The translations under genes were made by a program, and so were the position numbers. A stretch of 5,636 bases of DNA from Anaerolineales bacterium (GTDB lineage Bacteria; Chloroflexota; Anaerolineae; Anaerolineales; E44-bin32): the NCBI GenBank assembly GCA_011772595.1, contig WVZH01000268.1, positions 5,358-10,993 of the forward strand, read 5' to 3'. Below, one piece after another: positions 1-5,568 of this stretch (the stretch's first letter is position 1; every line of letters starts with the position of its first letter). The notes beneath the pieces are model-generated. The model worked only from the letters and a program-made list of their open reading frames with translations, ran no database searches and had not been told where the DNA came from.

Positions 1-19
1 GTTAACAAGTAGTGCGCCA

Positions 20-1366
20 TTAGAGTTTCACCACTTTGGAATCGTCGATACCTAGTTTCCCAAATGCATTTCGTGAGTCGAAGATGAGCTTCGCCCCCTC
101 CAATACAGCTGGATAATCGATGGATGCATGATCTGTTATAACCGCCACGCAATCCGCTTCGCGGACGGAAGGAATGAGTCCTGAAACCGAAGCCATCTCC
201 CAGCCTTCGTGCTCGATCGAAGGAACGAACGGGTCATAGTAGTTTACATGCGCCCCTTTTTCTCGCAGCAATCCGATCACATCCAACGCCGGAGATTCAC
301 GCGTATCTGACACATTGGGTTTATAGGCCACCCCCAAAATAAGGATTCTGGATCCTTGCAGGGCTTTGCCGTTTTGATTGAGAGCATCCTGAATCCGCCC
401 GACGACATAACGCGGCATGTTGGTGTTGATCTCGCTCGCTAACTCGATAAAGCGTGCGTTGTATTTTACGCTCTTCAATTTCCAAGAGAGGTAAAGCGGA
501 TCGACGGGGATGCAATGCCCTCCCAACCCAGGACCGGGAGTGAATGCCATGAAACCGAATGGCTTGGTTTCCGCGGCTTCGATCACCTCCCAAACGTCGA
601 TACCCAATCGATCGCACATAAGTGCCATCTCGTTGACCAGTCCGATGTTAACGGCGCGGAAGGTATTCTCCAGCAACTTGGTCATCTCGGCGACTTCTGT
701 TGATGAGACGCGTATCACCGTCTCCATGGCCTGTTCATACATCGTCGCTGCGACTTGTGTACAGGCAGGTGTGATTCCGCCGATCACCTTGGGCGTGTTT
801 ACCGTCGTCCAATCAACGCGCCCAGGATCGACACGCTCCGGGGAGAACGCCAGAAAAACCGTTTCACCAACCACAAGGCCATTCCCCTCAAGCTCGGGTA
901 GAACCATCTCACGTGTCGTGCCTGGGTAGGTTGTTGATTCGAGCACGATGACCATCTCGGGGTGAAGGAAGGGGGTTAATGATTGGGTTGCCGAGACGAT
1001 GAACGACAGATCGGGATCACCGGTCTTGCGCAAAGGTGTCGGCACACAGATGCTGATCCCGTCGACCTGTTTGAGTGCATCATAGGAGCTGGTCACCTCG
1101 AAGTCACTATTCTGGAGCAGCCCTGTGATCTTTTCACCAGCAACATCCTCGACATAACTTTGTCCACGTCTGAGACGTTCCACTTTCTCGGCGTCGGAAT
1201 CCACGCCCACAACGGAATATCCAGCCTCGGCGAGCACCACCGACAAGGGCAAGCCGACATATCCCAATCCCACAACTCCCAGGCGTGCCTGGCGTTGTGA
1301 AAACTTGTTTATCAGCGCCTGTGCGGCAGGCGGCAAGGACATCGGTGGATTCGACATACGCTTCAT
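20..1366 (-). CDS. Nucleotide-sugar 6-dehydrogenase, WbpA/TviB-like (UDP-GlcNAc/UDP-ManNAc dehydrogenase family)
   Basis: This 448-residue protein has the full length and three-domain layout of the UDP-glucose/GDP-mannose dehydrogenase family. These cytoplasmic enzymes oxidise C6 of a UDP-sugar to a carboxylate in two NAD+-dependent steps. An N-terminal Rossmann fold shows GLGYVG at residues 33-38. ESTTYPGTTRE (143-153) and FSPERVDPG (174-182) follow, then the central helix segment KLLENTFRAVNIG (230-242). The catalytic cysteine is Cys285 in GPGLGGHCIPVDP, and the C-terminal domain carries GVAYKPNVSDTRESPA (345-360). The TKPFGF and HCIPVDPLYLSWK stretches resemble WbpA/TviB, which act on UDP-GlcNAc, more than UDP-glucose dehydrogenases; the exact substrate is inferred. 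AGGAG at 1370-1374 is only 3 nt from this ATG and 12 nt from an in-frame ATG at 1357, so the start is uncertain by three codons. It lies 22 bp after the UDG gene and is probably cotranscribed. The product likely feeds O-antigen, capsule or other surface glycan synthesis. Confidence 0.93.
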   Translation of the reverse strand: MKRMSNPPMSLPPAAQALINKFSQRQARLGVVGLGYVGLPLSVVLAEAGYSVVGVDSDAEKVERLRRGQSYVEDVAGEKITGLLQNSDFEVTSSYDALKQVDGISICVPTPLRKTGDPDLSFIVSATQSLTPFLHPEMVIVLESTTYPGTTREMVLPELEGNGLVVGETVFLAFSPERVDPGRVDWTTVNTPKVIGGITPACTQVAATMYEQAMETVIRVSSTEVAEMTKLLENTFRAVNIGLVNEMALMCDRLGIDVWEVIEAAETKPFGFMAFTPGPGLGGHCIPVDPLYLSWKLKSVKYNARFIELASEINTNMPRYVVGRIQDALNQNGKALQGSRILILGVAYKPNVSDTRESPALDVIGLLREKGAHVNYYDPFVPSIEHEGWEMASVSGLIPSVREADCVAVITDHASIDYPAVLEGAKLIFDSRNAFGKLGIDDSKVVKL

Positions 1367-1388
1367 TCGCTCCTATGGCGTGGTTTGC

Positions 1389-2006
1389 TTAGAACAAGCT
1401 GAGTTGTTCAGGATCTGTGGGTGGCTTTTCCTTCGAAGGTGAGACCTGTTCGCCTTTAGCGATCATTTCGGGTAAGCGGGCAAAGTCTTCCTCCACCACA
1501 GAACGGAGAGAGGGTTGATGTAGAGCCGCAGCAGGATGGTACATCGGTACGATGAGACGCCCATTGATCACTCGCGCCTGTCCGTGTATCGCGCTGATAC
1601 GTGCATTGGGGAAATAACGCCCCATCGAGAACCGTCCTAATGTGACGATCACTTTTGGATTTATGGCCTGTATTTGTCGCTCAAGGAATTTCGAGCACGT
1701 TTCTATTTCATTCAACTGTGGATCCCGGTTGCCTGGAGGGCGACACTTCACGACGTTGCCGATGAAAACTTGCTCACGCGTCATCCCAATGCTGGCCAGC
1801 AGTTCCTCCAAAAAACGACCTGCAGCGCCCACAAAGGGCCGACCCTGCTCATTTTCATGGAAGCCTGGGCCCTCACCGATGAACATCAATTCGGCATTAG
1901 AGGGGCCTTCACCGGGCACTGCATTTTTACGAGAGTGATGCAATTTACAATCGGTACATACCGCTACTTCCGCGGCGACGGTCTTGAGTTCCTCCTCCGA
2001 ACCCAC
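1389..2006 (-). CDS. udg: Family 4 uracil-DNA glycosylase, [4Fe-4S] type
   Basis: A 205-residue type 4 uracil-DNA glycosylase, which excises uracil arising from cytosine deamination or misincorporation and so starts base excision repair. Four cysteines fit the family's iron-sulfur ligands: Cys17 and Cys20 (CTDC), Cys88 (VKCRPPGNRDP) and Cys104. The uracil-binding motif is GEGPG (44-48), followed by GRPFVGAAGRFLEELL (55-70). The second active-site motif is HPAA (157-160). After the catalytic domain comes a polar linker, roughly residues 183-200, and the chain ends QLSLF (201-205), a match to the bacterial sliding-clamp binding consensus. The start is GTG at 2006, chosen because GGAGGT sits 5 nt upstream (2012-2017). 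This start lies 43 bp inside the 3' end of rimI in another frame, so translation is probably coupled. Family call is very secure; the clamp interaction is inferred. Confidence 0.95.
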   Translation of the reverse strand: MGSEEELKTVAAEVAVCTDCKLHHSRKNAVPGEGPSNAELMFIGEGPGFHENEQGRPFVGAAGRFLEELLASIGMTREQVFIGNVVKCRPPGNRDPQLNEIETCSKFLERQIQAINPKVIVTLGRFSMGRYFPNARISAIHGQARVINGRLIVPMYHPAAALHQPSLRSVVEEDFARLPEMIAKGEQVSPSKEKPPTDPEQLSLF

Positions 2007-2512
2007 GCTACACCTCCACTCTCCTCAGGCTGCTCTGCACCTAGACCCTCGAGTGTCATTAGCCAGGCATCTTCGTTGTTGTCACGATAATAATTGCGTC
2101 TACGACCAACGATCTCGAAACCGAACTCGCGATACAGGTTCACGGCGGCTTCATTTGAAATGCGTACCTCAAGTGTCGCCACAGTCGCCCCTAAGCCGAT
2201 TCCATGCCCAAGCGCCGCTTCCAACAATTGTCTCCCGATACCTCCGCGTCGATGTTCCGGGTGTACCGCGATCGTACTGATATGAATCTCATCGATAAGA
2301 AACCAGTAGCCAATATATCCGACCAAACCCGCCAAACCATTTTCAATCTTTTCCGCGACCAGCAAATGTGCGGCAGGATTTTGTTGCAACTCATAGCGGT
2401 AAGAACGCTCGGACCATGGGATTGGGAAGGACAGACGATCAATCGAGATCACGACCGGAAGATCATCCAGGATCATGGGGCGGATACGCAAATCTGAGAC
2501 AACGGTCTTCAC
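1964..2512 (-). CDS. rimI: Ribosomal protein S18 alanine N-acetyltransferase
   Basis: A GNAT-fold acetyltransferase of 182 residues, matching RimI, which transfers acetyl from acetyl-CoA to the N-terminal alanine of ribosomal protein S18. The N-terminal strand LRIRPMILDDLP (8-19) leads to the acetyl-CoA loop VHPEHRRGGIG (83-93). LEVRISNEAAVNLYREFGF (114-132) follows and contains Glu115 and Tyr127, the positions equivalent to the proposed catalytic Glu103 and Tyr115 of E. coli RimI. The RimI signature NYYRDNNEDAWLM is at 140-152. The reading frame stays open 40 codons further upstream into tsaB, but GTG at 2512 is preferred: it aligns with the family start and has AGGTGG 9 nt upstream, overlapping the tsaB stop codon. 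After residue 153 there is an extra tail of about 30 residues rich in Arg and Ser, partly overlapping the UDG start. The tsaB neighbour supports RimI over other GNATs. Confidence 0.9.
   Translation of the reverse strand: MKTVVSDLRIRPMILDDLPVVISIDRLSFPIPWSERSYRYELQQNPAAHLLVAEKIENGLAGLVGYIGYWFLIDEIHISTIAVHPEHRRGGIGRQLLEAALGHGIGLGATVATLEVRISNEAAVNLYREFGFEIVGRRRNYYRDNNEDAWLMTLEGLGAEQPEESGGVAWVRRRNSRPSPRK
2012..2017 (-). promoter_or_regulatory. Shine-Dalgarno site deciding the GTG start of udg
   Basis: GGAGGT lies 5 nt before GTG 2006, inside the rimI coding sequence. It is the strongest ribosome-binding site among the operon's internal genes and is the main reason to accept the 43-bp gene overlap. 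Confidence 0.75.
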
Positions 2513-2521
2513 GTAGTCATT

Positions 2522-2527
2522 CCACCT
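2522..2527 (-). promoter_or_regulatory. Shine-Dalgarno site deciding the GTG start of rimI
   Basis: AGGTGG, whose first A is the last base of the tsaB TAA stop, lies 9 nt before GTG 2512. A nearer ATG at 2521 is in another frame and stops after three codons, so it is not the start. Confidence 0.65.
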
Positions 2528-3174
2528 TACGCGTTGAGATAGAAGGGCACGACGCCAACAGGATCTACTGCCTTTCCCTTTCGCACGATTTCCCAAGCCA
2601 ATTCCGCAAGCACACTGGGTCGGCGGACGCAATATGCTGGGGATGCCAGATGAACTTTGGGCTCATCGTCCAACGTCTTTCGCACCGCATCATCTATCTC
2701 ACCACAGATATAGCTTTTCTTCTCCAACTCTTTCCTTATCTTCGTCCAGGTGAGATTCTCGGGTTCGGTCTGCGCGCGCCATCCGAGCCGCCCCCATTTG
2801 TACCACATTCCGGCAACTCGTCCGCGCCCAGCTTCGATAACTGCCAACATCGGCTCCTTGCGACGCGGTTGGCCATGCGCAAGAATATCCAATGTTGGGA
2901 TACCAACCATGGGCAAATTGTGAGCTAGGGCTAATCCCTTAGTGAATGCCAAACCGATGCGTAAGCCCGTATAGGAACCCGGGCCAGAAGCCACTGCAAC
3001 GGCAGAGAGATCTTGCGCCGAAACGCCAACCTTACGAAGCATCATCGCCACTTCGGGCGCCAAAGAGATCGTATGATGACGCCCTCCTGACCAAAGCGAT
3101 TCCGCCAGCACTCGACCGCCATCATAAACGGCGATGCCAATCATCCGCGTTGCAGTATCTACTGCCAGAAGCAC
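2527..3174 (-). CDS. tsaB: tRNA t6A biosynthesis protein TsaB
   Basis: A 215-residue TsaB (YeaZ), the non-catalytic ASKHA-fold partner that dimerises with TsaD and works with TsaE to transfer threonylcarbamoyl onto A37 of tRNAs reading ANN codons. The chain opens MLLAVDTATRMIGIAVYDGG, the typical first strand pair with DTAT at 6-9. The family signature GPGSYTGLRIGLAFTKGLA is at 64-82. The IEAGRGRV segment (113-120) takes the place of the IDARRGEVY-like strand of E. coli TsaB. The C-terminus VPFYLNA matches the usual P-x-YLR-type ending. Length is normal for the family. It starts with GTG at 3174, 2 nt after the tsaE stop. The G-rich GGGGG at 3181-3185 acts as a weak ribosome-binding site, and reinitiation after tsaE is likely. 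tsaD is not in this window. Confidence 0.95.
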   Translation of the reverse strand: MLLAVDTATRMIGIAVYDGGRVLAESLWSGGRHHTISLAPEVAMMLRKVGVSAQDLSAVAVASGPGSYTGLRIGLAFTKGLALAHNLPMVGIPTLDILAHGQPRRKEPMLAVIEAGRGRVAGMWYKWGRLGWRAQTEPENLTWTKIRKELEKKSYICGEIDDAVRKTLDDEPKVHLASPAYCVRRPSVLAELAWEIVRKGKAVDPVGVVPFYLNA

Positions 3175-3176
3175 GC

Positions 3177-3674
3177 TTAACCCCCAAACGTCGTTTGACG
3201 AAAGATTTTTAACATACGTTCATACCGCACCCCATTGGCTCCGAAGTGTAACCCACGTCGCATCTCATCCACCCAATGTAAACTGATCCAGAGACGATCA
3301 CCTGGCAAGACTGTGGCGATCCGCTCGGGCCATTCAACCAACACGGGACCCAAATTGTCCAGTAATTCATGAATCCCCAAACGAAGCGCATCGCTGGCGC
3401 CACTCAGCCGGAATGCATCGAAGTGATATAACGTTGCTGAGTCTGCTCGATGGTACTCGTTGATCAGGACGAACGTAGGGCTGGTAACGGGGTCTAAAGA
3501 ACCCCAACCGCGTGCAATTCCCTGTGCGATTGTTGTTTTCCCAGAACCAAGGTCGCCGGCTAGACAGATGAGATCGCCTGGTTCGAGCAATTCTCCTAAG
3601 CGCACACCCAAACGCCGAGTTTGCTCGGGACTATGACTGAGGAATTCGAGACTACGCTCGTCAAGGATAGGCAT
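3177..3674 (-). CDS. tsaE: tRNA t6A biosynthesis ATPase TsaE
   Basis: A P-loop ATPase of about 165 residues matching TsaE (YjeE), which binds the TsaB-TsaD complex and hydrolyses ATP to reset it after each t6A cycle. Numbered from the chosen ATG, it shows SPEQTRRLGVRLGELLEPGD (15-34), then Walker A GDLGSGKTT (40-48). The TsaE switch-like segment SPTFVLINEY is at 65-74. YHFDAFRL (83-90) contains Asp86 and VLVEWPER (111-118) contains Glu114. The frame is open to a GTG at 3713, which would give 178 residues. However, a near-consensus promoter with a perfect TATAAT lies inside that extra stretch, and the extra residues do not look like TsaE. ATG at 3674 is therefore preferred. No Shine-Dalgarno sequence precedes it, and the predicted transcript would begin only about 5-7 nt upstream, suggesting a nearly leaderless message. 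It is the first gene of the leftward operon. Confidence 0.92.
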   Translation of the reverse strand: MPILDERSLEFLSHSPEQTRRLGVRLGELLEPGDLICLAGDLGSGKTTIAQGIARGWGSLDPVTSPTFVLINEYHRADSATLYHFDAFRLSGASDALRLGIHELLDNLGPVLVEWPERIATVLPGDRLWISLHWVDEMRRGLHFGANGVRYERMLKIFRQTTFGG

Positions 3675-3686
3675 CGATCGCAAGGC

Positions 3687-3715
3687 ATTATACGCCAGCC
3701 ACCGGCCCCTCACAA
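3687..3715 (-). promoter_or_regulatory. Sigma70-type promoter for the tsaE-tsaB-rimI-udg operon
   Basis: Read leftward, -35 TTGTGA (3710-3715, four of six consensus bases) and -10 TATAAT (3687-3692, perfect) are separated by exactly 17 bp. The expected start point is near 3680, about 6 nt before the tsaE ATG at 3674. The only other in-frame starts further upstream (GTG 3713, TTG 3683) would place the start codon before the transcript begins. The motif match is seen directly; promoter activity is inferred. Confidence 0.7.
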
Positions 3716-3734
3716 GCTAAGCATTTTTACGTTC

Positions 3735-3749
3735 AGCTTCCGGGAAGCT
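3735..3749. repeat. Perfect 15-bp dyad in the divergent intergenic region; candidate operator
   Basis: AGCTTCC and GGAAGCT form a perfect 7-bp inverted repeat around a single central G. On the minus strand the same site, with flanking bases, reads GAAGCT twice with starts 11 bp apart, about one helical turn. The centre lies about 62 bp upstream of the predicted tsaE start point, a usual spacing for a class I activator. A 1-nt loop and lack of a following T-run on either side make a terminator unlikely. No regulator can be named, and a chance palindrome of this size is possible. Confidence 0.35.
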
Positions 3750-3815
3750 TCGCTTTTGCTTTTCAAAGGCAGAAAATTTGGCGATGAAAGAGGGCTTTCT
3801 TTTCACACATCTCCA

Positions 3816-3824
3816 TGCTACCAT
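3816..3824 (+). promoter_or_regulatory. Candidate extended -10 for the phosphoesterase gene
   Basis: TGCTACCAT is an extended -10 element: TG at 3816-3817, then TACCAT with four of six consensus bases. It ends 7 nt before position 3831, so transcription would begin at or next to the A of the ATG. No good -35 is present at 16-18 bp, which extended -10 promoters can tolerate. No Shine-Dalgarno sequence precedes the gene, consistent with a leaderless message. Confidence 0.4.
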
Positions 3825-3830
3825 CTTGGC

Positions 3831-4559
3831 ATGATTATCCTCGTCATCTCCGACATCCACGCCAACATCAACGCGCTGGAAGCTGTTCTTGATGTGGCCG
3901 ACTCATACGAGGCCGTGTGGTGCTTAGGAGATCTTGTGGGTTATGGGCCTGATCCTAATGAGTGCATCGAGCGCGTACGGGCACTGCCGGAATTGTTATG
4001 CCTTATCGGTAATCACGATCAAGCGGCGATGGGGATGATTCCACTGTCTCGCTTCAACCGTGAGGCGGGAGCGATCGCTGCTTGGACACGACAAGTTCTC
4101 ACCCAGGAGAATATCGACTTCCTACGTTCCTTACCCAGCAAGATCACCTTCGACAACTTCACCCTTGCTCACGGAAGTCCCAACCAGCCTGTGTGGGAAT
4201 ATATCTTGGACCAACATACCGCAGATCGAAGTTTCGACTCCCTGAAGACCGATTATGGATTGGTTGGTCACACACACTTGCCGGTGATCTTCCACCGGCC
4301 TGATGGTGATGCGTTCGCTAAATCCAAGTACGTGCAATGGGAAAAAAACATGCCCATCGCGCCAAAGATGATATTGAATCCCGGCTCCGTTGGTCAACCA
4401 CGTGATCGGGATCCGCGCGCCTCCTTCGCTATCCTCGACACACAAACCCTCACATGGGAAATGCGTCGTATCGCATACGACATCGCCCAGGTACAAATGC
4501 GTATCCTTGACGCAGGCTTACCCGAGCGCCAAGCTCTTCGCCTGACCGCTGGATGGTGA
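3831..4559 (+). CDS. Calcineurin-like metallophosphoesterase, YfcE-type; substrate unknown
   Basis: A 242-residue member of the calcineurin-like superfamily that hydrolyses phosphate mono- or diesters with two active-site metals. All expected metal ligands are visible: Asp8 and His10 (SDIHAN), Asp34 (GDLVGYGP), Asn61 and His62 (GNHD), His114 (LAHGS), and His147 and His149 (GHTH). NPGSVGQPRD (183-192) is typical of the small YfcE/MJ0936-like group, and the whole chain fits that size. No signal peptide or membrane segment is seen, so it is probably cytoplasmic. The frame is open 70 codons upstream, but that extension overlaps the divergent promoter region and looks non-coding. The ATG at 3831 begins exactly at the first beta strand (MIILVISDIH). 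It is transcribed away from the tsaE operon. The physiological substrate cannot be read from sequence, and the neighbours do not settle it. Confidence 0.92.
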   Translation: MIILVISDIHANINALEAVLDVADSYEAVWCLGDLVGYGPDPNECIERVRALPELLCLIGNHDQAAMGMIPLSRFNREAGAIAAWTRQVLTQENIDFLRSLPSKITFDNFTLAHGSPNQPVWEYILDQHTADRSFDSLKTDYGLVGHTHLPVIFHRPDGDAFAKSKYVQWEKNMPIAPKMILNPGSVGQPRDRDPRASFAILDTQTLTWEMRRIAYDIAQVQMRILDAGLPERQALRLTAGW

Positions 4560-4563
4560 TGGG

Positions 4564-4606
4564 AACTTCTCGATCGTTACATGCGTCTTTCCTGAGAAGG
4601 TTTTTT
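4564..4606 (+). terminator. Possible weak rho-independent terminator after the phosphoesterase gene
   Basis: CTTCTC (4566-4571) can pair with GAGAAG (4594-4599), and AA at 4564-4565 can pair with TT beyond one bulged G. Six T residues follow (4601-4606). The 22-nt loop is long and the stem is short and only half GC, so termination would be partial at best. It lies between the phosphoesterase stop and the next ribosome-binding site, so the two genes may be read together in part. Confidence 0.3.
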
Positions 4607-4614
4607 CTATCGTT

Positions 4615-4620
4615 GAGGAG
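4615..4620 (+). promoter_or_regulatory. Shine-Dalgarno site for the DUF4349 gene
   Basis: GAGGAG lies 6 nt before ATG 4627, a near-ideal site. It fixes the start and places the signal peptide at the N-terminus. The contrast with the SD-less phosphoesterase gene suggests this gene is translated from a message with a normal leader. Confidence 0.75.
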
Positions 4621-4626
4621 AGGCTT

Positions 4627-5568
4627 ATGATCAACAAGTTACGAATAACTACCCTTTGCATACTTAGCGCTGGCATCATAGGTGCCTGCGCCCCTGCATT
4701 CAGACAAGTGCCCACGGAATTCTCCGAGGGTGTGTCGCGAGTGGAGGTCTTTGACGCAGAAGTCGCCGCGGTTGAAGCCCCTGCCGCGGAGCCATCCGCA
4801 GGTATCTCCGCACAAGCGCTACCCAGTGAACGCCTCGTCATTCGCAATGTCGACCTGTCGATCACCGTCAGCGATCCGGCGGAAGCGACGCAGAGCATAA
4901 GTGGCATGGCGGAAGAGATGGGGGGTTTTGTGGTCTCATCGAATGTCTATAAAACCACATTCGACGGGGACATCGAAGCGGATCTAGCTTCGATTACCAT
5001 TCGCGTTCCCGCAGAACGGCTGGACGAGGCCCTAGACCGTATCAAGGCGGATGCCATCGAAGTGCGCAGCGAAAATATCTCCGGTCAGGATGTCACTGAG
5101 GAATACACCGATTTACAATCGCGGCTCAGAAATCTAGAAGCACTCGATGAAGAACTGCGTGAGTTTTTACGCGCGGCTACAAAGACCGAAGATGCATTGC
5201 GGGTCTTCGAGCATCTTGAACGAGTCCGGGCGGACATCGAACTCATCAAAGGTCGCATTCAATACCTAACGGATTCCGCTCGCCTCTCAGCAATTTCCGT
5301 CGACTTGCTCCCGGATGTCGCCGAACGACCGTTACAAATCGGCCGCTGGCAACCTCAAGGCACGGCAAAAGCCGCATTCGAGGCGCTCCTGCGAACTCTG
5401 AAAGGAATCGCCGACTTTACAATCTGGCTGATCATCTACATCCTACCGGTGGTGATCGTGATCGCACTACCGCTCGGGCTTCTCTACCGAGTCTTTAGAC
5501 GCTTTCGTCCGGCGAAGCGTAAAAGGGCGACACCCCCAGAAAAAGAGAACGAAACACCGCAGGCATAA
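4627..5568 (+). CDS. DUF4349-domain lipoprotein with C-terminal transmembrane segment
   Basis: A 313-residue envelope protein of unknown function. The N-terminus is a lipoprotein signal: basic MINKLR, a hydrophobic stretch, and a lipobox IGAC with Cys21 as the lipidated residue. Residues 40-66 are an Ala/Glu/Pro-rich linker. A DUF4349 domain runs from about 68 to 228: beta-rich RLVIRNVDLSITV (69-81), GGFVVSSNVY (99-108) and ITIRVPAERLDEAL (123-136), then SGQDVTEEYTDLQSRLRNLE (152-171). Residues 158-215 are heptad-like and probably form a coiled coil. One hydrophobic segment follows at about 262-288 (FTIWLIIYILPVVIVIALPL), then a strongly basic tail (RVFRRFRPAKRKR). The layout implies a protein held at both ends with the domain outside the cytoplasm and the tail inside. 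DUF4349 has no assigned biochemical role. The ATG at 4627 has a good Shine-Dalgarno site. The family call rests on recognised motifs, not a search. Confidence 0.88.
   Translation: MINKLRITTLCILSAGIIGACAPAFRQVPTEFSEGVSRVEVFDAEVAAVEAPAAEPSAGISAQALPSERLVIRNVDLSITVSDPAEATQSISGMAEEMGGFVVSSNVYKTTFDGDIEADLASITIRVPAERLDEALDRIKADAIEVRSENISGQDVTEEYTDLQSRLRNLEALDEELREFLRAATKTEDALRVFEHLERVRADIELIKGRIQYLTDSARLSAISVDLLPDVAERPLQIGRWQPQGTAKAAFEALLRTLKGIADFTIWLIIYILPVVIVIALPLGLLYRVFRRFRPAKRKRATPPEKENETPQA

Noticed and set aside
510..929. Rightward open frame of 139 codons opposite the sugar dehydrogenase
   Set aside because: Antisense shadow of a strongly conserved gene; its composition follows from the opposite strand.
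2513..2632. A 40-residue N-terminal extension of RimI
   Set aside because: It overlaps tsaB coding sequence, does not resemble GNAT sequence, and a GTG with a Shine-Dalgarno site sits at the family start.
2368..2928. Rightward open frame of 186 codons opposite tsaB and rimI
   Set aside because: It lies wholly antisense to two well-supported genes, has no recognisable motifs and no proper start context.
3786..3804. GAAAG/CTTTC hairpin followed by a short T-run
   Set aside because: The stem is only 5 bp, and no rightward gene lies upstream that would need a terminator.
3621..3830. A 70-residue N-terminal extension of the phosphoesterase
   Set aside because: It overlaps the divergent promoter region and the tsaE start, lacks family similarity, and the conserved fold begins at ATG 3831.
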